Source: a candidate division CSSED10-310 bacterium
Lineage (GTDB): Bacteria; CSSED10-310
Length of the DNA: 64,000 nucleotides
Direction: 5' to 3'
Assembly: GCA_016931515.1 (NCBI GenBank)
Contig: JAFGEQ010000023.1
Coordinates: 1 to 64,000, forward strand
Shown piece by piece: positions 7,980-16,643 of the stretch (positions are counted from its first letter, which is position 1; each line of letters opens with the position of its first letter). Under the pieces are notes generated by a model. The model had not been told where the DNA came from and made no database searches. It saw only the letters and a list, made by a program, of their open reading frames with translations. Position numbers and translations under genes: made by a program.

Positions 7980-10418
7980 ATGAAATCAACACTTTTGTTT
8001 GCAGTATTTTTGTCGGTGCTCGCCGTGATCCTCCCATTTGCAGGAGCGTTTGAGACGCCGGAGCTGATTGCCAGGGACACCCCGTTCTGGCCGGAATACA
8101 ATGTGCCTCCGTTCAGTGAGGTCGGCAATCCGAATGACAGCGGTGTTATTCGTGTCCTGAATGCGGATTTCGATCCCCTTAAAGCGCTCCCGGAGCTTCC
8201 GGAGTCGCTTCAGGTTCGCAATGCGGATACGGCGCGTTATCAACTGGTGCAGTTCAGGGGTCCGATCATGGAAACACAGAAATCGCTGTTGCGAGCAGCA
8301 GGTCTGGAGCCGGTGGAGTATGCCGCTCATTTCACCTTCATCTGCAGGCTGACGCAGCCGGACGCAGTAACCGCGGCCCGTGCACTTCCGGACGTTCGAT
8401 GGATCGGACCATTCGAACCGGCCTACCGGATTGATCCTTTGATCGGTCAAACACCCGTGACCGACAGGCACAGGATCATGGATGACAAGCTGATCCTGAT
8501 CGTGACGCTGTTCGACGGTGAGGACCTGGAATCGTTGCAGCAGGCTGTTGCTGCAATGGGTGCCGAAGTGCTGGATGTTGTATCCACCCCCGATCGAAAA
8601 TCACTGCATATCCGTGTCTATCCGGATGTTATTCCGGATCTGGCACGGATCGAATCGGTTTTCAGAATCGAGGAAAAGGGTGAGTTCTTCCTGTTGAATG
8701 ACGAAACGAAGTACGTGATTCAATCGGGATCCACAGCCGGCGGGACGCCGGTATGGGATCACGGCGTAACCGGGACCGGACAGATCATCGGAATAATGGA
8801 TTCCGGCGTCGATCCGGATCACTGTTTTTTCTATGACAGTGTGCAGGGAAACCCGACCTCGACCGTCAACCATAACCAGCGAAAAATCGTTGCCTACCGG
8901 GAATACGGCGGTGAAGCCTGGGACGGATGTGACATGGGTCACGGTACCCATGTGGCCGGAACTGCGCTGGGGTATCCGGATGATGGATCGTCCAACCTGA
9001 ATTACCGCGGAATGGCTCCCGGAGCCAAACTGACGGTCGGGGACATCGGTCAGGACGACTGGCTATCCTGCTTCTTCGGAGCGGTCAGCCCACCGTCTTC
9101 TCTGACACAGACATTTACCGATACCATGGCCGATGGCGGCTTCATCCACACCAATTCATGGGGCAGCACGAGCAATTCATATGAAACGTACTGCACCGAC
9201 GTCGACAACTTTATGTGGAACAATAAAAACTTCCTCGTCCTTTTCGCCGCAGGAAACTCCGGCCCGAACGCCTCAACCGTAGGATATCCCGGAACCGCCA
9301 AGAACCTTGTCTGCGTGGGCGGTTCGGACAATCTTCCGAACATCCAGAACATGTATACCTCGTCCAGCAGGGGACCGGTCGCAACATCCAACCGGATGGC
9401 TCCGACTCTGACCGCTCCCGCAACAGACACAAGCGAGAACCCGCAGGGGATTCACTCCGCTGACAACACAACCGATGCAAGCGGCCGGACGTGCGGCATC
9501 GTCTACTCGAATTTTCAGGGCACATCAATGGCCTGCCCGGCTGCAGCGGGCGCTGCCGCCCTGGTCCGCCAGTATTTTATAGACGGTTACTACCCCGGCG
9601 GAACACCCTCCTCCAACGATACCCTGACACCGACGGCTGCCCTTATGAAAGCCATGCTGATCAATTCCACCCAGAATATGACCGGGACGACATCCAGACC
9701 GTCCAATGACCAGGGTTGGGGACGCATCCTGCTGGATGATGCGCTGTATTTCGCCGGAGATGAGAAACGACTCAGTGTCTATGACGAGACGACCGGTGTT
9801 GCAACTGGCGAAACCGATACATACGACATCACGATTTCCTCCACGAGCCTTCCCGTCAAGATCACGCTGGTCTGGACAGACCGCAGCGGGAACAATCTCG
9901 TCAACGATCTCGATCTCGTTCTCACCGGTGGAACCGACACCTATTACGGCAATAATTTCGCCAGTGGCTGGAGCAGCACGGTAACGACCCGTGACCGGAC
10001 GAATCCGGCGGAATGCATCTATCTGAATGCCGGAACCCTTCCAACCGGAACCTATACGGTCCATGTCGAGGGATACAATGTGCCGAACGGCGAAGCCGGG
10101 GGTCGTCAGCCTTATGCTCTGGTGATCAGCGGCGGCATCGGCCCCTTAATGACTCCTACGCCGACACCGACATCGACGCAAACGCCGTCACCGACACCGA
10201 CAACGGAATGCGTACACCATGGCGATGTAAACTTCGATAGCTCACTGACAGCAGGAGATGCTCAGCTGGCCTTCAACATCGCGCTGGGAACATACATCCC
10301 GTCTTTTGTCGAGGAATGTGCAGCGGATTGCACCGGGGACGGATCCGTTACCGCCGGTGATGCGCAGGCGATTTTCTTTGCCGTTCTCGGTACGGGAACG
10401 TGCGTGGATCCGATTTAA
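7980..10418 (+). CDS. Secreted subtilisin-like (S8) protease with C-terminal beta-domain and dockerin-like module
   Basis: Predicted exported subtilase, 812 residues. ATG 7980 is preceded by AAAGGAGC; the signal peptide ends near Ala23. An N-terminal propeptide-like region runs to about 255. The S8 domain shows the catalytic Asp274 (GIMDSGVDPDH), His321 (GHGTHVAG), Ser516 (GTSMACPAAAG) and oxyanion Asn426 (AAGNSGPN). A beta-sandwich domain of the kind that follows KP-43-type subtilases comes next (about 590-715, with TLVWTDRSGNNLVNDLDL). After a short Thr-Pro linker, residues about 747-812 form two Ca-binding-loop repeats, GDVNFDSSLTAGDAQ and TGDGSVTAGDAQ, each followed by a hydrophobic helix: a type I dockerin pattern. 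Unlike its stalked neighbours it has no PLPIPATG anchor, so docking onto a cohesin carrier is a natural hypothesis; the cohesin-like gene at 4365 is nearby. Protease class certain, docking inferred. Confidence 0.92.
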   Translation: MKSTLLFAVFLSVLAVILPFAGAFETPELIARDTPFWPEYNVPPFSEVGNPNDSGVIRVLNADFDPLKALPELPESLQVRNADTARYQLVQFRGPIMETQKSLLRAAGLEPVEYAAHFTFICRLTQPDAVTAARALPDVRWIGPFEPAYRIDPLIGQTPVTDRHRIMDDKLILIVTLFDGEDLESLQQAVAAMGAEVLDVVSTPDRKSLHIRVYPDVIPDLARIESVFRIEEKGEFFLLNDETKYVIQSGSTAGGTPVWDHGVTGTGQIIGIMDSGVDPDHCFFYDSVQGNPTSTVNHNQRKIVAYREYGGEAWDGCDMGHGTHVAGTALGYPDDGSSNLNYRGMAPGAKLTVGDIGQDDWLSCFFGAVSPPSSLTQTFTDTMADGGFIHTNSWGSTSNSYETYCTDVDNFMWNNKNFLVLFAAGNSGPNASTVGYPGTAKNLVCVGGSDNLPNIQNMYTSSSRGPVATSNRMAPTLTAPATDTSENPQGIHSADNTTDASGRTCGIVYSNFQGTSMACPAAAGAAALVRQYFIDGYYPGGTPSSNDTLTPTAALMKAMLINSTQNMTGTTSRPSNDQGWGRILLDDALYFAGDEKRLSVYDETTGVATGETDTYDITISSTSLPVKITLVWTDRSGNNLVNDLDLVLTGGTDTYYGNNFASGWSSTVTTRDRTNPAECIYLNAGTLPTGTYTVHVEGYNVPNGEAGGRQPYALVISGGIGPLMTPTPTPTSTQTPSPTPTTECVHHGDVNFDSSLTAGDAQLAFNIALGTYIPSFVEECAADCTGDGSVTAGDAQAIFFAVLGTGTCVDPI

Positions 10419-10466
10419 CCGGATCGCGCGATAGCATCAGCTTATTGTTAACCAGGAGAACCCAGC

Positions 10467-12017
10467 ATGAAATCACCTGTCGAACGGATTATCATTCTCG
10501 ATTTCGGATCTCAGTACACGCAGTTGATTGCCCGGAGGATCCGGGAGATGCATGTCTACTGCGAGATCGTTCCGTTTGATACCGATCCGGAGCAATTTCA
10601 TCGGGATGAAGTCAGGGGTATTGTGTTGTCAGGCAGTCCTGCCAGCGTCCATGACCCGGATGCGCCGATCCCCCGGTTGGATCTTTTCAATCTCTGCGTA
10701 CCGGTTCTCGGAATTTGCTACGGATGCCAGCTGATGGGACTGAAAGCCGGCGCACTGATCCGGAAAGCCGCTCACCGGGAATATGGTCCGGCCTTGCTGG
10801 AAGTGATATCGCCGGCCGGATTGCTGGATGGACTGCAGCAGAATTCGCTCTTCCAGGTTTGGATGAGCCATGGTGATCATCTGGAAACCCTGCCTCAGGG
10901 CTTCAAATCGATCGCACGGACAACGGATATTCCGTTTGCCGCCATCATGGATCCGGAGCGGCGGCTGTATGGTGTGCAGTTTCACCCGGAAGTGGAGCAC
11001 ACGGTTAACGGCAGTCTCATCCTGGCGAATTTTGTGATGGGCATTTGCGGATGCAAAGCATCATGGACTCCCGACCGGTTCATCCTCGACTCGGTCGAAA
11101 AAATCCAGCGGCAGGTCGGCTCCGGACGGGTTCTCTGCGGTCTCTCCGGAGGTGTCGACTCGTCAGTAGTTGCAATGCTCCTGGACAAAGCCATCGATCG
11201 TCAGCTTGTCGCCGTATTCATCGACAACGGTGTGTTGCGGGCCGGCGAGGCAAATGCGGTGGAGACTTTTTTCAGTCCGCTCCTCGGGGATCGTTTCATA
11301 TCCGTGGATGCCGCGAACGAGTTTATTACTGCTCTGGCCGGGGTGAGTGATCCGGAGAGAAAGCGCAAGATTATCGGGCACACCTTTATCGATGTATTTG
11401 AGCGGGAAGCGCAGCGGCTGGGAAGGATCGATTTTCTTGCCCAGGGAACATTGTACCCCGATATCATCGAGAGCGTCTCGGTCAGAGGGCCCTCGGTCAC
11501 GATTAAAAGTCACCATAATGTCGGCGGATTACCCGATAAAATGCGGCTTGCACTGGTTGAGCCGCTCCGGGAGCTATTCAAGGATGAGGTCAGGGCAGTC
11601 GGCTCGGAGCTTGGCCTGCCGGATTCGATTATTCGGCGGCAGCCGTTCCCGGGACCGGGTCTTGCAGTAAGAATTCTCGGTGAGGTGACGGCAGACAGAG
11701 TCTCTATTTTACAGAAAGCAGATGCGATCGTGCGGGAGGAAACCGGCGCAGCGGGTTTGATGCAGTCGCTGTGGCAGTCCTTCGCAGTACTCCTGCCGGT
11801 AAAAACAGTCGGGGTTATGGGAGATGAGCGGACGTATGAGAATGTGTGTGCCATTCGTGCGGTGACGTCGACGGATGCCATGACTGCGGACTGGGCACGT
11901 TTACCGCATGATCTGCTGGCAAGGATGTCGACACGCATCATCAATGAAGTCAAAGGCATCAACCGGGTGGTGTACGATATTTCCTCCAAACCGCCTGCAA
12001 CAATCGAATGGGAATGA
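10467..12017 (+). CDS. guaA: GMP synthase (glutamine-hydrolysing)
   Basis: Converts XMP, glutamine and ATP to GMP in the last step of guanine nucleotide synthesis; cytosolic dimer. 516 residues, normal length. The class I glutamine amidotransferase domain (1-195) has nucleophile Cys84 (GICYGC) and His173/Glu175 (QFHPEVEH). The ATP pyrophosphatase domain carries the PP-loop LSGGVDSS at 226-233. The C-terminal dimerisation domain has the conserved [14 protein letters not shown] and ends PPATIEWE, the usual GuaA terminus. ATG follows CCAGGAGAA. Only 12 bases separate it from dnaE, so the two are co-transcribed. One small oddity is Cys rather than the usual Met after the GICYG nucleophile elbow, which is tolerated in the family. 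No guaB is in the window. Confidence 0.98.
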   Translation: MKSPVERIIILDFGSQYTQLIARRIREMHVYCEIVPFDTDPEQFHRDEVRGIVLSGSPASVHDPDAPIPRLDLFNLCVPVLGICYGCQLMGLKAGALIRKAAHREYGPALLEVISPAGLLDGLQQNSLFQVWMSHGDHLETLPQGFKSIARTTDIPFAAIMDPERRLYGVQFHPEVEHTVNGSLILANFVMGICGCKASWTPDRFILDSVEKIQRQVGSGRVLCGLSGGVDSSVVAMLLDKAIDRQLVAVFIDNGVLRAGEANAVETFFSPLLGDRFISVDAANEFITALAGVSDPERKRKIIGHTFIDVFEREAQRLGRIDFLAQGTLYPDIIESVSVRGPSVTIKSHHNVGGLPDKMRLALVEPLRELFKDEVRAVGSELGLPDSIIRRQPFPGPGLAVRILGEVTADRVSILQKADAIVREETGAAGLMQSLWQSFAVLLPVKTVGVMGDERTYENVCAIRAVTSTDAMTADWARLPHDLLARMSTRIINEVKGINRVVYDISSKPPATIEWE

Positions 12018-12029
12018 CCAGGAGTTTTC

Positions 12030-15000
12030 ATGGGATCTGATTTTGTCCATCTTCATCTGCATACGGCCTATTCTCTGCTCGACGGTGCGATCCGGATACC
12101 CGATCTTGCCAGGCGCGCAGGAGACTATGGTATGCAGTCGATCGCCATCACCGACCATGGCAACATGTTCGGTGTCATCGATTTTTATCTTAAAATGAAA
12201 GAAGCCGGAATCAAACCGATTATCGGATGTGAAACGTATATCACGCCGCAGAGCCGGCGGGACCGGACGCAGCGGCTCGAGAATCACCTTGTATTACTGG
12301 CCGAGAATATGACAGGTTATCAGAATCTGGTTCGCCTGATCAGCCTGGCCAACATCGAAGGGTTTTATTATCATGCCCGGATCGATTACGAGCTTCTGGA
12401 AAAATATCACGAAGGTTTGATTGGGTTGTCAGCCTGCCTGGGAGGTGAAATTCCCCGTGCGATCATGGATGGTCAAATGGATAAAGCCCGGGCGATTGCC
12501 GGGCGGTATCGGGATATTTTCGGACCCGGGAATTTTTATCTCGAGATCCAGCAGAATGATCTGGCTGAGCAGGAGGTTGTCAACCGGGAATTGATAAAGA
12601 TCTCCCATGAACTGGAGATCCCGCTGGTCGCCACCAATGACTGCCATTATCTGAATCAGGATGATTATACTGCGCATGATGTTCTGTTGTGTATCCGGGA
12701 TGGACGAACGGTGAATGATCCCGACCGGTTCCGTTACGAATCCAAGGCGTTTTATCTTCGTACCGGTGACGAGATGGCTGAATTGTTCAAGGATGTACCG
12801 GAAGCAATCCGGAATACAGCGCATATCGCCGCCCGTTGCAACGTGGAGCTCAAACTCGGAAAAGTGGAGCTTCCCCGGTTCGAGACGCCCGGCGGGATCG
12901 ATCTGAACGACTACTTGAAGAGCGTGGCTCACGCGGGGTTGGACAGCCGCCTGGAAGAGATGCCCTATTCGGTCGATGCAGCAGCATATCGTGCGCGTCT
13001 GGACGAAGAATTAAAAATTATCTGTGACATTGGATTCTCCGGTTACTTTTTAATCGTGTGGGATTTTGTCGGATATGCGCATCAGAACAGCATTCCGGTA
13101 GGGCCTGGCCGCGGATCCGGTGCGGGATCTCTTGTTGCCTATGCATTGAGAATAACCGACCTGGATCCGATTCCCCATGACCTGCTGTTCGAACGGTTCT
13201 TAAATCCGGAGCGTGTCAGCATGCCGGATTTCGACATCGATTTTTGCAAAAACCGCCGGGATGACGTGATTCGGTATGTCTCCCAAAAATACGGTGAAGA
13301 CAGCGTTGGTCAGATTGCCACGTTCAGCACTTTGAAGGCCAAGCAGGTGATTCGGGATGTAGGCCGGGCAATGGATGTACCTCTTGCGGATGTCAATGCT
13401 CTGGCAAAGCTGATACCTGATGGTCTGAACGTAACGCTGACGAAGGCACTGGAGATGGAGCCTCGACTGAAGGCAATGATCGACAGGAAGAAGGAGTATC
13501 AGACGCTTTTCACAATTGCGGAAAGGTTGGAGGGATTGAATCGGCATTGCGGGGTCCATGCAGCCGGTATTGTCATTGCGGACGGTCGATTATGGGATAG
13601 AGTGCCGGTCAAATGCGAAGATGGGCAGCTTGTCACCCAGTATGCCAAATCCGAAGTGGAAAAAGCCGGTTTGATCAAGTTCGATTTTTTAGGACTGAAA
13701 ACCCTGACAGTGATCGATACGGCTCAGAAGATCATCAATGCATTGCGGCCGAAAGGGCTGGATCGTCTGGATGTACGAAAACTGACGTTCGATGATCCCG
13801 AGGTCTACAATCTGATCGCCTCCGGAGACACGTATGGCGTCTTCCAGATGGAATCCGATGGTTTTCAGCAACTCGTTCGCCAGATGGCGCCAAATTGCTT
13901 CGGTGACATCGTGGCGGCGGTGGCTCTTTTCCGGCCGGGACCGATGGAGCAGATTCCGAGTTTCATCGCCCGCAAGCATGGCCAGGAACCCATCCATTAC
14001 CCGCACGAGAGCTTAAAATCGGTTCTTGAGGGAACATACGGTCTGATTGTATACCAGGAACAGGTCATGCAGATCTCCCAGATCATGGCAGGATTCAGCC
14101 TCGGACATGCCGATATTCTCCGGCGCGCCATGGGCAAGAAGATCATGTCCGAGATGGAGAGGATGCGGAAAGTGTTCATCCATGGGGATCCGAAGATGGG
14201 GGTGGAGGGCGCACTGCAGAGAGGATACTCAGAGGAACTGGCGTCCGGCGTCTTCGATTTGATGCAGAAGTTCGCCGATTACGGATTTAATAAATCCCAC
14301 GCTGCAGGATACGCAGTATTGTCCTACCAGACCGCCTACCTGAAACGGTATCATCACAAGGAGTTCATGGCAGCTCTACTGACCTGTGATACCGATTTCA
14401 GTGACAAGGTGGTCAAGGGAATCAACGAGTGCCGGAAAGGAGACATCGATGTACTTCCACCGCATATTAATGATTCGTTGAAAGCCTTTACGGTTGTTGA
14501 CCAGGGCATTCGATTCGGATTGGCGGCCGTAAAGAATGTCGGTGCCGGTGCAGTGGATGCGATCCTGGACGCCCGGAAGGAGGAAGGGCCGTTTACAAGC
14601 CTGTTCGACTTCTTTCGTCGGATCGATTTGAAGGCTGTCAATAAACGGGCGGTTGAATCGCTGATCCGTGCCGGTGCTTTCGACGACACCACCGGAAACC
14701 GGGCTCAGATGCTCGCCATGATCGACATTGCATGTGATATTGGCCAGGCCGCGCAGCATGACAAAGCAGTGGGGCAGCGATCCTTGTTTGAATTGATGAA
14801 TCCCGGGCAGCCGCAGGTCATCGAACCGGATCCGCAGATGCCCGATATTCCGGATCTGACGGTGCGAGATCGTCTGCAGGGTGAGAAGGAGTCACTGGGA
14901 TTTTTCGTCACGGGTCATCCCCTGTTAAACGCCGAGTTGGAACGGGATTGCCTGGTCACACATAATTCGTCGGATGTGTCCGCCTTGAAGGGAGACACAT

Positions 15001-15509
15001 CGGTCACGCTCTGTGGAATCCCCGGCTCGTTAAAGAAGGTTAACCTGGCACGCGGTGACCAGATTGCCTTTCTCGAGTTACAGGATCTGGAAGGGTCCAC
15101 GGAGATCATGATCCCGGCCGATATCTGGACACGGGAACGGGATATTATTGAGAGTGATTCGATTCTGGTTGTCCAGGGACGAGCGGGAATCAAGGATTCA
15201 CAGGTTCGCGTTGTTGCCGACTCGATCCGGACGCTGAGTGCTGCCAGACGAGACATGATCAGCCGGATTGTGGTTGGAGTTTCAGCCGGTGAGAACGCCG
15301 ATCGCCTTCTGTATCAGCTTCAGCAGGTCTTGAAAAGTTCAACCGGTAAAACCAGGGTGACGATGCGCCTGGCATTTCCGTTGGAACCCGACCTGGAGAG
15401 TGTTGTTGTGGACATGGGAGATGAATACCGCGTTGACCTGACCGATGAATTCATCGAGCGAATCGGAAAAGTGCCGGACACAGGTATCATCGGTTTCCGG
15501 CTCACGTAG
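12030..15509 (+). CDS. dnaE: DNA polymerase III subunit alpha
   Basis: Replicative polymerase catalytic subunit, 1159 residues, the length of DnaE1-type enzymes. The N-terminal PHP domain opens with HLHLHTAYSLLDGA and keeps ITDHGNMFG. Polymerase palm motifs: GPGRGSGAGSLVAYAL, then catalytic Asp400 and Asp402 in PDFDIDF, and Asp552 in KFDFLGLKTL, matching the three carboxylates of E. coli DnaE. The fingers motif FGFNKSHAAGYA-like element reads YGFNKSHAAGYAVLSYQTAY-type (near residue 755). A C-terminal OB domain follows (about 1000-1075). No intein or internal exonuclease insertion, so this is DnaE, not PolC. ATG follows CCAGGAG. It sits between guaA and accA, a plain housekeeping run. Confidence 0.98.
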   Translation: MGSDFVHLHLHTAYSLLDGAIRIPDLARRAGDYGMQSIAITDHGNMFGVIDFYLKMKEAGIKPIIGCETYITPQSRRDRTQRLENHLVLLAENMTGYQNLVRLISLANIEGFYYHARIDYELLEKYHEGLIGLSACLGGEIPRAIMDGQMDKARAIAGRYRDIFGPGNFYLEIQQNDLAEQEVVNRELIKISHELEIPLVATNDCHYLNQDDYTAHDVLLCIRDGRTVNDPDRFRYESKAFYLRTGDEMAELFKDVPEAIRNTAHIAARCNVELKLGKVELPRFETPGGIDLNDYLKSVAHAGLDSRLEEMPYSVDAAAYRARLDEELKIICDIGFSGYFLIVWDFVGYAHQNSIPVGPGRGSGAGSLVAYALRITDLDPIPHDLLFERFLNPERVSMPDFDIDFCKNRRDDVIRYVSQKYGEDSVGQIATFSTLKAKQVIRDVGRAMDVPLADVNALAKLIPDGLNVTLTKALEMEPRLKAMIDRKKEYQTLFTIAERLEGLNRHCGVHAAGIVIADGRLWDRVPVKCEDGQLVTQYAKSEVEKAGLIKFDFLGLKTLTVIDTAQKIINALRPKGLDRLDVRKLTFDDPEVYNLIASGDTYGVFQMESDGFQQLVRQMAPNCFGDIVAAVALFRPGPMEQIPSFIARKHGQEPIHYPHESLKSVLEGTYGLIVYQEQVMQISQIMAGFSLGHADILRRAMGKKIMSEMERMRKVFIHGDPKMGVEGALQRGYSEELASGVFDLMQKFADYGFNKSHAAGYAVLSYQTAYLKRYHHKEFMAALLTCDTDFSDKVVKGINECRKGDIDVLPPHINDSLKAFTVVDQGIRFGLAAVKNVGAGAVDAILDARKEEGPFTSLFDFFRRIDLKAVNKRAVESLIRAGAFDDTTGNRAQMLAMIDIACDIGQAAQHDKAVGQRSLFELMNPGQPQVIEPDPQMPDIPDLTVRDRLQGEKESLGFFVTGHPLLNAELERDCLVTHNSSDVSALKGDTSVTLCGIPGSLKKVNLARGDQIAFLELQDLEGSTEIMIPADIWTRERDIIESDSILVVQGRAGIKDSQVRVVADSIRTLSAARRDMISRIVVGVSAGENADRLLYQLQQVLKSSTGKTRVTMRLAFPLEPDLESVVVDMGDEYRVDLTDEFIERIGKVPDTGIIGFRLT

Positions 15510-15524
15510 AATTGCTCCCGTCAT

Positions 15525-15553
15525 TTGACAAATGGATCGAGTCGTGAAAGATT
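15525..15553 (+). promoter_or_regulatory. Weak candidate promoter for accA
   Basis: A consensus -35 TTGACA (15525-15530), 17 bases, and a poor -10 AAGATT (15548-15553), ending 32 bases before the accA start. The -35 lies within a 13-base palindrome, CATTTGACAAATG (15522-15534). It could give accA its own transcription besides read-through from dnaE. Confidence 0.35.
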
Positions 15554-15585
15554 TTTGATGTTGCGGGAATCAACATGGAGGCTCT

Positions 15586-16545
15586 ATGGAAGATCTACCT
15601 TTTGAGAGACCGATTCTGGAGTTGGAATCTCAGATTGAAAATCTCAGGCAGCTGGACGACCAGGGCGATGGCACATTAAAAGCCAATATCCGACAGCTCG
15701 AGCGCCGCGTTCAGCAGATCACCAAACGGGTGTATGATCGACTGAATACGTGGGAACGTGTCCTGGTTTCCCGGCATCCCCGTCGCCCTCATTCGTTGGA
15801 ATACATCCAGGCGATCACAACAGAATTCACTGAAATTCACGGAGACCGTTTGTTTCGGGACGATTTGGCGGTTATCACCGGATTGGCCCGATTTGACGAC
15901 CGACCGGTTGTTGTTGTCGGGCAGCAAAAAGGATCCGACATGCAGGAGAAAGTGAAGCGTAATTTCGGGATGATGCATCCGGAAGGCTATCGGAAAGCTC
16001 TTCGGGCGTTTCACATGGCGGAACGGTTCCGGATGCCGGTCCTTGTTTTCGTGGATACGCCCGGAGCATATCCGGGTGTTGGGGCCGAAGAGCGGGGTCA
16101 GGCTGAAGCGATCGCACGGAATGTAAGGGAGATGTCGTTGCTGCGCGCACCCATCATTGTATCGGTGATTGGTGAGGGTGGCAGTGGTGGAGCCCTGGGT
16201 GTCGGAGTGGGAGACGTCGTCCTGATCCAGGAATATGCCGTATATTCAGTTATTTCACCGGAAGGATGCGCAGCCATTCTATGGCGCGACAACGCGAAAG
16301 CACCGGAGGCAGCGGAAGCACTGAAGATTACGGCACCCCAGTTAAAGCAATTCAACCTGGTTGATGAAGTTGTCAAAGAGCCTATTGGCGGTGCTCATCG
16401 TAATCCCCGGCAGGCAATGGGAATTCTCAAGCGGGTTATTCGCAGGAGATTGAGAGAGCTTGTTGAGTTACCGATCGATGTATTAATGGAAAAACGATAC
16501 GGAAAATATCGGCCGATCGGACCTTTTTCCGAAACACGACCCTAA
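15586..16545 (+). CDS. accA: Acetyl-CoA carboxylase carboxyltransferase subunit alpha
   Basis: With AccD it transfers CO2 from biotin-BCCP to acetyl-CoA, giving malonyl-CoA for fatty acid synthesis; cytosolic alpha2-beta2 carboxyltransferase. 319 residues, normal length. The N-terminal helical segment (FERPILELESQIENLRQL) and the crotonase-type core are intact: the oxyanion-hole and CoA-binding regions read AYPGVGAEERGQAEAIARN and GEGGSGGALG, followed by YAVYSVISPEGCA. ATG follows CATGGAGG at ideal distance. It lies 76 bases after dnaE in the same orientation, the familiar dnaE-accA pairing. No accD in the window. Confidence 0.98.
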   Translation: MEDLPFERPILELESQIENLRQLDDQGDGTLKANIRQLERRVQQITKRVYDRLNTWERVLVSRHPRRPHSLEYIQAITTEFTEIHGDRLFRDDLAVITGLARFDDRPVVVVGQQKGSDMQEKVKRNFGMMHPEGYRKALRAFHMAERFRMPVLVFVDTPGAYPGVGAEERGQAEAIARNVREMSLLRAPIIVSVIGEGGSGGALGVGVGDVVLIQEYAVYSVISPEGCAAILWRDNAKAPEAAEALKITAPQLKQFNLVDEVVKEPIGGAHRNPRQAMGILKRVIRRRLRELVELPIDVLMEKRYGKYRPIGPFSETRP

Positions 16546-16566
16546 AAATCCACTTCCCACTTTATT

Positions 16567-16586
16567 TTAATCCTCAAAGGGATTAA
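16567..16586 (+). terminator. Weak hairpin after accA
   Basis: Stem TTAATCC (16567-16573) pairs with GGATTAA (16580-16586) around a 6-base loop, with scattered T downstream rather than a clean run. Possible terminator of the guaA-dnaE-accA transcript. Confidence 0.35.
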
Positions 16587-16643
16587 TCTTCTATTGTTTT
16601 TATTCAGTTTGTCCCTGTTATGTTTCCGTCGATGGAGTTAATC

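Noticed and set aside
15522-15534. CATTTGACAAATG palindrome between dnaE and accA as an operator
   Set aside because: It overlaps a possible -35 hexamer, but the matching -10 is poor and the repeat is short and AT-rich; not enough to call a regulatory system.
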